DNA of 64,000 bases from Odiellus spinosus (taxonomy: Eukaryota > Arthropoda > Arachnida > Opiliones > Phalangiidae): positions 11,719,726-11,783,725 of the forward strand of contig OY987232.1 of NCBI GenBank assembly GCA_963920705.1, read 5' to 3'. Shown here piece by piece: positions 35,358 to 46,600 of this stretch; the stretch's first letter is position 1; each line of letters opens with the position of its first letter. The translations under genes were made by a program, and so were the position numbers. A model generated the notes under the pieces. The model worked only from the letters and a program-made list of their open reading frames with translations. It searched no databases and was not told where the DNA came from.

Positions 35358-36124
35358 TGCTGGTAGAGTAAATCAAACTTGAACTCGGGACGCCCCGGCG
35401 AGGGCCTCTTTCGTTTCGCGAGAGAGAGGGGAAAGCCGAGTTTCTTAGTTACATTTCCTACCCCCCTTAACGATTCTACAGACGACGCGCGAAGTCGCGA
35501 ACGAACGTCAATGAAGGCAAAATAATTAGCACCGCCTACTTAATTCCTATCTTAACCGCTAGAGAGGGCAATTTCGACTTCTGTTTCTCGGCCGTTTTAC
35601 AATTTTGAGATTTTTCCTCTCTCCCCGCGCGAAAGTTGTGACGACACAACTCTCAGACCTTCAGTTCATTCGTTATATGCCCGGTTGTAGACTAGAAGCA
35701 TGATTTACCTGTGCCTACGTGTAAATTTCACGGAGGCCCCTAAATCCACTCGAAAGGCCCTGGCCGAAAAATATCGTCAAGCGTAAAATGTCAGCTATGA
35801 TCTATACACGTATAAAAAGTTCCACTGAATTTAACAGAGTTATATTACCAAAAAAGGTTATTTGAAGTTACATATTTTTTAATGTAAAGAATATGTCCCA
35901 AAAACCCCGATGAATAATTATTCGTCTTCAGGACACGATATGTCATTGTAAATAAATAATTTGTCATTCGCAACTCTTAAAGTTTATGTAATATCTCAGT
36001 TCGTCGCCAGTGGACTCTTTTCTAAATTATTTCCAGCCCTGTTCTCTGCCCAGGTCACCCATGTGACCTGTAGCAGACTACAGACACAGTCTTCATTGTC
36101 CACGGAACGCAACTAGGTTTAGTC
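35358..36124. other. Interior of the hAT-like element, non-coding
   Basis: A GC-richer patch occurs at 35390-35660, but no protein frame or RNA is recognised. Confidence 0.4.
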
Positions 36125-36425
36125 AAGAAGGATCAGATAAGGAGAGGAAAAGTGGGGCTGCGTTGAGTTAGAGAGAGAAGAGCCAACCTCCCACTCGGGT
36201 GAAAAGGGGGGATAGGAAATTCTCGAGGTAAACTGTTGTCACGTGGTCGCTAGCGTCGTCGGCTACTACGCGTCTCGTAATGGATCCGTTTTACCCACGT
36301 GACAACAATTTACCACGAAGCATCTCTACCCCCGTCTGTCCCCCGTTCTCCCAGAGTGGGAGTTTAGGCCGACGCAGTAGGAACCGCGCCGTTCCCACTT
36401 TTCCTCTCCTTATCTGATCCTTCTT
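36125..36425. repeat. MULE-like MITE, 9-bp target duplication
   Basis: AAGAAGGATCAGATAAGGAG begins the left arm and is repeated inverted at the right end. GGTTTAGTC is duplicated exactly at 36116-36124 and 36426-36434. A 9-bp duplication points to the Mutator superfamily. Non-coding. Confidence 0.8.
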
Positions 36426-36434
36426 GGTTTAGTC

Positions 36435-37672
36435 AACGTAGTGAAATTTTTACCCCTTTTTGTGGTTTTACGGTACAAAGTTCGATCATTTTTCTTCATT
36501 CGTTTTCGAAAAACTCCAAGTTGGAATTAACAATTTTTTAATCGGTTATTTTTCACTCTGACGCTGTCCTATACGAAAGCGCGCTATAATTTTAACCCGT
36601 AACTCGAGTCAAGTTCCTTAAATCTCAACCGGGACCATGATAGCTAAATGACGGTGTAATTTAGTCGAAACGAGAAGACAACGGAGTTTTTTCGGAATTA
36701 AAAATTTCAACTGTTTATTGGGAAAATAAGAATGGGCAAAGGCTAAAATTCAACGAGTAAACATTATTGCCGAATGAGATACGTCAAGTAACCACATTGG
36801 ATGGACTTCTAGAAAGATTGTGGTTAACCGATTTAAGAAATTAAAACAGCGACACGTGAGAAGCCCAGCCCTATAAGTGGATTTGAAGTCGTGTATGTGG
36901 TATAAAATCCGTGTTGCGAATTCGGAGTTTCGCGCTAAGCCTCGGCCAGTGGAGCTTTAATTATTCGCCTTTACTCTTTGCTTCATCGAACCTTCATCAC
37001 CCCCTCCCCCCGACTCCGATGTAGCAGTAAGTGAACGTTTAATTGCTACTGTATTTTGTTTATTTAAGGGTCACTGTATCAATTACTACATGTAAGAGGT
37101 ACCATATTCAACCATCCTTCGGGAAGGTGGGAGTACTCGAGGTTTTCAAGGGCTCAGAAATTGAGTCTTGTAGAAGGGGAAAAATAGTGAAGCGATTAGA
37201 AAAAAGCGTTTTATAACACTTCATAAAACTTTGTAACTTTTAAAAATTGCTTATCTGTCTAAGAATACGCATTGACCGTACTAATTAAGTTTCCTTGGCT
37301 ATAATTTTTTAATTAATGAATCTTGAAGAGGGGGAAAAATAACTTTCAATCATAATTGTGTGACAAAATTCGAATGAATAATGGTAGAAAACTAATTGTC
37401 AGAAAAACTCTGATAAAATGTGGACACAATGGCGAAGTTATAATAGTGGGAAAAATATAAAAAAAAGAGGGCGTAACGTACTAAACCTCCTCATAGTAAT
37501 TGCGAAAAATTTTGTTAAACATAATCGTGGCAACAAAATTTGGTAGTAACTTCTCTTTCCTAAAAAATGTCTTTAAAATTGAATTTTTCTATCCCCCCCC
37601 CCCCCCTGATTCACTACTGGGCCTCCAAGCCCCTGTTAGCCTACCCGTAAAAAACTCTTGGCGCCGCCACTG
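36435..37672. other. Rest of the hAT-like element, no gene seen
   Basis: AT-rich with a C-run at 37592-37606. No transposase frame was recognised. Confidence 0.4.
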
Positions 37673-37705
37673 TCAGGGAGGTAATATTTGGGTTTCCCAA
37701 TTTTT

Positions 37706-37711
37706 TTTATT
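37706..37711 (-). terminator. Possible polyadenylation signal of the IR gene
   Basis: AATAAA on the minus strand lies about 60 bases past the IR stop codon. It is inside the short 37681-37730 part of the duplicated repeat, and TTTATT is also present in copy 1. Confidence 0.45.
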
Positions 37712-37769
37712 TGTAACTTTTGTGTAGATCTGTCGAAACGTAGTATTCTACCAAACTGTTTTTCCGCAA

Positions 37770-38031
37770 TTAGATAATTGCACTGTAATTGAATTTTAAT
37801 TCTGGTTTGATTTTTCTGGCTGGACGCCACTTGTAGATCTCACCGGTTAATAATAATATCGTTAAAATGTATGAGATGATGAGTAACGAAAAAGGCAATA
37901 CAAAATGCTTGACGCTCAATCTAATTTCATTTTCTTCCACCAACTTGTGTTCCGCCAAACACACCTCGCTTGTCCAAATGTTGAATGTACGTGCGTGAAA
38001 TAAAATACCACCTTCATACATTTTCTGAATT
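37770..38031 (-). CDS. IR last exon: end of S2, M4, C-tail
   Basis: An acceptor ATTTCAG lies at 38038-38032. The exon opens in the phase left by the previous one and reads IQKMYEGGILFHARTF. A hydrophobic M4 (FVLPFSLLIISYILTILLLT) is followed by GEIYKW and a basic tail, stopping with TAA at 37770-37772. Confidence 0.85.
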
Positions 38032-41000
38032 CTGAAATGATATTTACAGAGCTAGGATGAGTTAGAGTGGATATGATATAATTCGAAATCGGTTATTTAC
38101 CGTGATAGTTAACGCGGGGAATAAATAGGATAATTATCATTGAAAATGTATAACTTCTTTAAAAGCGGCTATGGATTATACCCTCAAATGTGGATAATAA
38201 TATAAACTGTAGACTTTACAATATTAATCACATGACCATAATAATGATATTTCTGGCAATATTTTTAAGATATTTCAAAAATGAATCAAATTCAACCGTT
38301 CCGGGAACAGCGAACGAGCTCTGAAAATTAGTCACACCAGAGGTATATAATAACCCCTTTCGGGGGGAAGTATGAAAGCCCCTATACTACCAATGCTAAA
38401 AATCACGAACAACAAGAGCCCGCTGCTGATTATCTAGGCCACTAGCTCGCGCTGGACTTCTCAATGTCGCTACTCTAGTAAATGGTCTTTGTATAAACAA
38501 GACGGCTCGATTTGTGTTTAGAGCTTCCTGTCTCAGGAGTTAAGCTGTCTGTTAAAATGGAGTCGAAGGTTGACTTCAGCTCGCGAGTTCCGGAAGTGTG
38601 CGTAGGGAAAATTTAGTGAGGTTCAAAATGGTGTAACTATTTTTTGGGAGTAAAGCGGTGTGTCGATCCGCCGCGATTTACGCCGGGCACTTGTTGTTCG
38701 TCGATTTTGCCTACCTTTCATACTTCCCCCCGAAGGGGGTTATTATATACCTCTGGTCACACGTTTGCTTTAATCGCGAATCGTATCGACTAAACGAAAG
38801 ATAATCTAAAAGTAGGTTACATTTATGAATTATCATTTATGATGAACGAACTTTCATCGGGACCTTAATTCAATGACGATTGCCTTCCATCAAACGTCTT
38901 TGAATATTTCGCTAATTAACAAATATCGCGACCACGGTCAAAAATCAACAATTTAACCTTATTCTTATTAACTATTGAACGCTATTCATCCTAATTTTTG
39001 GAAAGTTTTCACTAAAAGGCTTTCTAAAATGTTTGTACGGACTACTTTTTAAACAAGAAATGAAAGTAATGAGGCAACTTTTCTTTTATTCTTGCTTTAA
39101 AATTATTTAAATTAAAATTCCCTATTATGACTAAGCCAATCATGTTCCCTAAATCAAAAAACAATTAAACATTATCTAGTTTTTAGACAAAATTATAGGG
39201 ATTGTGATTTCTACCCGAGTAAAAGAACCCATATAGTGTATTTTTCCGTGAACATGATTTTGGTCGGGCCATCATGGAAATCTCAGTTATCATTCACATA
39301 GCAAAAGCCGAACCGTAATATTAAACACCATTCATATTTGAATGACATTTTAATTGGGCTTTGCTCTTTCTCTAACAATTATTTCTTTCTTTTTACTGGT
39401 TTTACCCGAATTCGATAAAGCCCCCTTTTTGAATATATTTTATTGGCCGACGGTTTAACACATAAAATTATTGTTTGAAAGGTATATCTTCCCCGTAAAG
39501 CGCTTGTCCAAAAAAGTGATGTTTTTTTTATTTCCAATTGAAGTAAATAATAACTACTCACGTTAGTTTGAACACTTTTTCAATATAAGGGTTACCATTT
39601 TTCTTCATAACAAATGCCATGCGTGTCGTAAAAACTGGTTCCCGTGAGAGATGTATCCTATTTACAAATATATCGCATAAATCGAGATATTTTACACCTT
39701 CGAGTATAACGCTTTTGGGAAAGATTGTCGTCATTTTGTTGTCTGCAAGGTCATAAAATGCTTGTATGATATCCGCTGTGCCTGGTACCGTAACCGTGTT
39801 GAATCGTTCTATGTTTTCTTTTTGAACTTTTTTCGGTATCCCTGCGATCGCTTTCTGGAGATGACACAATATATTGCAATTGCTTATCATTATAAGTGAA
39901 TCTTCTCTAAGCTAGACGTATTCAAGAATGTCGCCCAAGCTTAGTAAATGGTACCCTATTTTATTCAGCGAGAGACTTATTATTACTTTTGACCCAGAAC
40001 TTAAACTAGTAAAAATCATAGGACCTTTCGGGCTGTGACTCTTCTTCGCTACAATCATGACTCAATGAATTAATTTTAAGTAATACTGGGATCGTAAGTT
40101 CTTTTCACTCGAATTTTCAAATTCAAACAGTCAGCAATCCCAACTAAGCTTCGTCACTCTCGCTAGTCCATGAGTTGTTTCAATTTGGTTGTCTCTGCAC
40201 AACGATTACGCATTGGGCATAACGAATGAAAGAGCCACACCACCACCACCACTAGGTAGGGCTAAGAACGGTTTGCCTCATAGCATTTCGCTTGTATCAC
40301 AAACTTGTGTAAGGTTTCACCCAAAGCTTGAGGGAGATATAAAAAATTTCATCTCCAAGGTCCCTTATGAAAGGTCTGCCTGACTAGTTTCGAGTAGCAG
40401 CAATACCCAAAATTTGACGTCACAGTCCTCAAACCATTTTAAACATGCTAATAAAGAGACCGGTTATGAAGAATGTGACTTTTCTCGCGAAATCACGTGA
40501 CTGTTTGGAGCATGGGCTTCGATTTCCATAGCGCATTCATTTAAAAAATCATTGAAAAACGTATGTTTAGTCGTCAAGTTCGATACGGATTAATTGCTTT
40601 TCATTGCGCTTCTTTGTTTTTCAGTAAACACACCGTCTCGCCTCAGCCTCAGCCTCAGCCCGGCTGGCTCTAGAGGTCCCAGGCGTGGCGGTTCCACTTT
40701 GGGTTCTCACCTTGAACATCCGGTTCAGGGCTAAGCCGGGGCTGCGCAGCCGCGTTATTGGGGGTACTGTCTTATCCCATACCAGCCTCGGCGTCATCCT
40801 ACGCAATTGAGTCGGTCCTTTGGGGTCACAGATTGATTGAGGGGAACGTATGGTAGTATGTGAGGGGTGTGGCCGCCTTCTTGCTTCCCGCCTTCTGCTA
40901 CCTTAGTCCTCGCGCATGAGTGCGGTCTCACTTCGTTTTACATAACCTAGTAGCCCGTTCCGGGTGTGGTTTCACATGCGGCAATATAGCGGACGAATGT

Positions 41001-43662
41001 TTACGGCCGCAAGTTTGGGCGGGGTGTTGTGTGCTCCCCAGCACAGTGCACCTCCTTAACAACAAAATCTTCTGCAGTTGTTTATTCCACCTCCCCCGCC
41101 TGTTCCATGTGCAGGATGGGGTAGTGTTACCAGCTTTATCGTGGTGATCGGGCGAGCGTTCACAGTGTTGCACTGTTCCGCGAAATGGTAACACGGCGGC
41201 CTCGCCCTAACCCTAGTCGCGGCGACCTTCCGTCATCGAGTTCAGATGTACTACCCGTTTCAGCTGGGTACCATCCTCGAGGTCTCCTTACGCCTTTGAG
41301 CTACTCCTTGGGGGCCGGTGTTACAATGAGGGGACCATATGGTACTGCTTTGAGGTTTTGGTCTGCTTAGCCAACTCTTCGCCATCTTCTGCCTAAGTCC
41401 CTCTGCATTTGGTTGTTGGAGGCGGAGCATTGGCTCTATACAGCCTTGTTACCCGTTACGGGCGTGGTTTTGCGTGCTATACTTAGTGGACAAATGATGA
41501 GCTGTACGGATTAGCGGGGATGATATGTTCTTTGTCCACGGTGCACCCCTTCAACAAACAGATCTGATGTAGTAGTCTATTTCCCAGTCCCCTAATTTAT
41601 ACTGCGCAAGGATAGGGGTGGTGTTACGTGCCTTGTCATTGGGAGGGGCCGGAGATGGCACATCCATCTGCCATCCGCTAAATGTAAAATACCGCCTAGG
41701 CAGGCCAGTCGGCTATGGATGTCCTTGTCGTTGCGGTTCCCCGGGAGCCTGCTCTAAGGGATTGCGCCCTACCGGGGCTCGGGCCGAATAACACGGATAC
41801 CGGTTTCGCTCTCAGGGTGGCAGCCCGGGACTGCACCGTTATTGGGGTACCAGCCTCAGCGTCATTCTACGCAATTGAGTCAGTCCATGGGATAGATTGA
41901 TAGGGCCGTATGGTAGTGATGTGCGGGTTGGGGTCGCTCACCTGCTTCCCGTCTTCTGCTATTTTAGTCCTGGCATTGGCTCTACATAACTTTGTGGTTT
42001 CAAGTGCGGAAGTTAGAGGACAAATGATGACATTGCATGATTAGGCAGGGCTGCTAACCAGCACCATGCACCCTCTTAAGAAAAACCAGCGTTGCCAGAC
42101 GTACTATAATTATAGTACATTTCGATAATTTCAAGAAAAAATTCTGGGCGTATTATAAAGTACGCTTTTTGCGATAATTTGTGCATTTTTCCGATAATTG
42201 TGCGATAATTTTTAAATAGTAGATTTCATATCGAAAACTTTGATTTTAGTCAACTTTGTACTTCGTCTCATGGCCCCCTCTAAGTATTTCTCCTCTCTTA
42301 GGGTTCCACAGCCTACTGCTTTTGTATTTCCATAGAGGCAAAGCGTGTGATAGGCTTGCCCGAGAGCACCAAGTTAGCCTTGGCAATAGGAATTTGTGTT
42401 TTAACTGCCACTAGGTTCCCCGCGTGCCACTGCCAGTGAAGTGTAGGCTGCTCAAGAGTTTGTTCATAACAAAATAACATTTTCGTGGGCGACGTCATAT
42501 ATATTTGTATTTGAATTCAAAATTCGCGCCAAAAATATAGCGTACTATAATTTTCTAGAAAAATCGATAATTTTTGGAACCAGGAACTATAATTTTAGAC
42601 TTTTGATCTGGCAACGCTGAGAAAAACTGATGTAGATGTTTTTTTCGACTGTACCCCGATTCGCTCAAAGGAGTGGGTCCAATTCCCAATCCAAACTATC
42701 CTAATTCCCACTGAGCCAAATTCATTTAGCCCAATTTTATCATTCGTTCAAGGAAAAGCAGTTTCAAGGCTTATTTTTTATTCAGTTTCCAAAAAATACA
42801 TAATTTTATTTAAATAATTATACTATCTATTTAATTACCTCAAGTAATTCCACCGGGGACTTTATTACAGCATGCAATTAATTCTTTCCGTAGTTTTGTA
42901 ACTTACTTGAATCCTAACCTTACCGAACCGAACCGAACTCAGCCTCCTTCATCAACTTCACGGATCGATTCTTTACCACTTGCATATAATCGATGGCATG
43001 GTTGTGATCATTTTTAATATATAAATCAGTTTTCTCTTCCGTCCATTCGATTTTAATTTTTAAAATTCATAAAATTTTAAAACGCTTAACGCTTTTATCC
43101 AATCAGTAAAAAATGATCGTTTTAAGGCGGAAGTAAAAGGTTATTTAGTACGGCGAAAATAAAATAGATGGCGACCTTGTACTATTATTATTTTCTGATT
43201 TTTATTAGTCATGGATTAATTGTAAGTGCACTCCATGTATTAGTGTTCCCTCGCCTTCACTCCTTTTTCTTTTCCTCGATAGGGGAAACATCTATTCTTA
43301 TCTCCTGTTCAATCGTCATCATAAAAGTCTCATTTGGGCTTTGCCTTTTTAGCCTAGAACATGGATTAATTATACGTATAATTAATCCATGGCCAGTAGA
43401 CCAATTTTTTTTTTTTTTTTTTTGCTTAGGGTGACATACTCGGGGAAATTAGGAACTAACACCAAAACATGGTTTTTAATCGATTTCTTCTCAGATTTCA
43501 AACCGATTTAAATGAAATTGCTTTATGTCACGTAAGCTTGAAATCCTCGTCGATTAATGTCTATTTCAATTTTTTCGGACTACTACTTCGCTCTAATCAA
43601 CGGAAAAACGATTTAAAAACCTACTCGTACAAATTAATATTTTTCTTAAGTAAGGAGTACTA

Positions 43663-43693
<31 letters not shown>

Positions 43694-46600
43694 CATATTT
43701 CTTCATGTCACAGAGGATAGGGGACGACTAATTATCATGTAAACCACGATTTGATAGGTGTAGCGGTTTTCTCTAATCAACGTCAGAAAAAGTCATTTTT
43801 CGCCTTTTCTGCATGAGGAATTTTCCTTCCGCCTATATAATAATATATATGATATAATAATATATTTATAATTAAAAAATGCAGCAGGAATATTTTGGGT
43901 CAAAGGGGAATTGGCGAATACGTTTTGGGTGAAATGTGAAGCGGAATTTTTGGTTTGGGCGAATTGGGAATCCATCATATTGGTGGAGCCCCTATTGGGC
44001 CACCGTTTTTGGGTGAAAGGGGAACAAACTGGTTTTTCTACGAAGGATGGAGTCAAATTTTGTTTATTCTACAGATACTAAAATTCAAAATACTCATCAG
44101 TTTATGAAAAAATTGAAAATTTAAGTAGTTCGCAAATATTTTACCTTGAAATACGCCTCAGCTGCAGTGTTTTTGGTGATATTAAAAGGCATATTTGGAT
44201 ATTTAAGAAGGTCCTCGAGATTATCTATATAATGGCCTTTTTCTGGGAGTGTCAGCTTGGAAAGAATACTGCCGGATATACAATGATAAATGATGAACCA
44301 TATCATTATCCACGAAATTAAAGCCATTCTTATGGATGAGACGGCGGGTAGAACTACACCTTCAGAATATTTGAAATTTTAAAAATTAGTACGGAAGCTT
44401 GGCAACGAGGCGTCGGGCATTTCCATTATTTTATACGGAATTGAGAGAACTTTTGAGATTTCAATGCTAATGAAAAGATCTTCCAGAGATTTTCGCAAGT
44501 GTCCGACCCCTTGCCTGATAAGCTGCAAAGTCAATGTAACTCTGAACCCCATTTGTAGTGATACATGTAGTTCAATAATTAAACGGGAAGGGCCGGGTTC
44601 AAAACAGAGTGCGAACTCTAAACTTTAAAGTACGATTATGGTAAAGCCAACGTGGACTAAATACTGAAGCAATCGGACACTCCCTCTCTAAACATGTGTG
44701 GGGAAACTAAAGAAAACTCGATAAAATGATGTAGCACTGAAATTATGTGTACAGAGAAAAATAGTGTAAAACATTCATACAGGGTGGAAACCTTCGCCGG
44801 CGTCCAGTCGAGATACTTCCCCTTACGCATTGTTGTTATTCAGTGAAATGTTAAGGGATTTACAGGCGCTATTGGGATCAGTTTACTTCAGTTCCACTTA
44901 ATAATCAAAGGTTTCAGTTTTAATGTAGAGAAATGAAATGCATAAGTGAAATCAATGACGGATTTAATTTAATTTAATTAGGAAAGAAAAGATGTCACTT
45001 GCGGAAACCAAATAGCCCAAATTGAAGTTAATCAAACATTTCCAAATTTAAACATTAAACTCTTCAAATTTAATAACAAAGCATTACATTAAATGTTCAA
45101 AATGTCTTCCGTCGATTACCGACAACGGAATTGCCAGTTTTCTCTTTCGCGAGTTAACATCTCGGGAGAAACGAGAGCAGCCGCTTGCTGAATTCGGTCT
45201 CGAAGGCTATCAAGTGTTGGTGGCTCAGTGGCGTTCACAAGGCTTTGTACATACCCCCAAAAGAAAAAATCCACCGGCGTTAAATCTGGCGAACGAGGTG
45301 GCCAAGCGACTGGACCACCACGACCTATCCATTGGGGACCGAATTCCGCGTCTAGCCAATCCCGAGAAACACGTGCAAAATGCGGTGGTGCACCATCGTG
45401 CTGGTACCAGACTCGTCTTCGTTCTGCTAAGGGAAGATCGTCTAGGGCATCGGACACTACGGTGTTTAAGAGATCAACGTAACGATCTCCGTTTAGATGT
45501 TGTTCGAGAAAAACAGGTCCAATTACACGATCACCTAACAATCCACACCAAACGTTTATCCTCCAGTTTTCTTGGTGATGATTCGCCCTTAGCCAATGGG
45601 GATTTTCCCTCGACCAGTAGTGCATGTTGTGGCGGTTAACTGTACCGTCCCGGTAAAACGTACACCCATCACTCGTAAGTACGTGGTTTAGGAAATTTCC
45701 ATCAACTTCAATTTGGTCCAATACCCATCGGCAAAACTCTACGCGTGGTCCAAAGTCTTGTGGTTTAAGATGTTGGTGAAGATGAATTTTGTAGGGGTGA
45801 AATCCTTCACCACGAAGAATTTTTAAGACCTTTGTATGAGAACAATTTAATTCCGCTCCGATTGCCCGTGAACTGGTGTGGGGGTTTTCTACGATACACC
45901 TTACTACTTCGTTTCGTCTGCCCGCCCCGTGTCCACCTTCTTGTACAACTGGCGGATGATGTTGATGTCGCACTGGTGCATTACGTCGAATCACCGTGCC
46001 TCTTTCAAGAAATCGGGTTATTGCGTTTAAAATAACTTGATGCCCCGGATGTGGCCGGTTCGGAAACCTTTCTGCAAACGTCCTATCAGCTAACCTTGCG
46101 TTTCTCTGACACTCCGTAAATGAAAAACATTTCAAGGTAATCCTCAAAACTGTACAAATCAATTTCAGCCCTGTTTTACCAGATGTAAGCTAGAAAATGG
46201 ACTGCTTTCTTCAATTAGAAACATGTAGCCTGTCTTGATTTTTTTTATTGTTTCAAAAAATAAGAATTTTGTTGTGCATGACGTAGACTGCGAAACAAAG
46301 GTTAAATGTTTCTCATTGAAGAAAGCAGTCCGTTTTTTGTTGTTTGATTATGACCTAGACTGTTTTGTAAAAACCCGATTTCTTGAAAGAGGCACGGTGA
46401 TTCGACAAAACAGTCTAGGTCATTCAAACAACAAAAAACGGACTGCTTTCTTCAATGAGAAACATTTAACCTTTCCAGTCGCTTGGCCACCTCGTTCGCC
46501 AGATTTAACGCCGGTGGATTTTTTCTTTTGGGGGTATGTACAAAGCCTTGTGTACGCCACTGAGCCACCAACACTTGATAGCCTTCGAGACCGAATTCAG

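Larger units (their letters stand above)
34434..37672. mobile_element. hAT-like DNA transposon, 3.2 kb
   Basis: An 8-bp target duplication TCAGGGAG is exact at 34426-34433 and 37673-37680. The ends are CAGTGGCGGTGCCA and the inverse of CAGTGGCGGCGCCAA, typical of hAT elements. The uninterrupted paralogue near 12733 supports the insertion. No hAT transposase was seen; the interior contains a THAP-bearing TIR element, a MULE-like MITE and a C-run near 37592-37606, so it is a non-autonomous carrier. Confidence 0.85.
32410..37730 (-). repeat. Diverged 1.3-kb repeat, copy 2, split by a hAT-like element
   Basis: 32410-34433 and 37681-37730 together match 11440-12765. The two parts rejoin across the hAT-like insertion: GGTAAGGTTTG before it and GTAATATTTGGGTTTCCCAA after it correspond to contiguous sequence at about 12705-12760. 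The copy also carries a long T-run (32925-32949), an insertion around 33330-33650 and a palindrome at 33941-34208. Confidence 0.65.

Noticed and set aside
34434..37672. hAT transposase inside the 3.2-kb element
   Set aside because: No frame with hAT dimerisation or RNase H-like motifs was found; only the nested THAP exon is coding-like.
45214..45639. 141-codon plus-strand frame opposite the mariner transposase
   Set aside because: Antisense shadow of the transposase with no domain.
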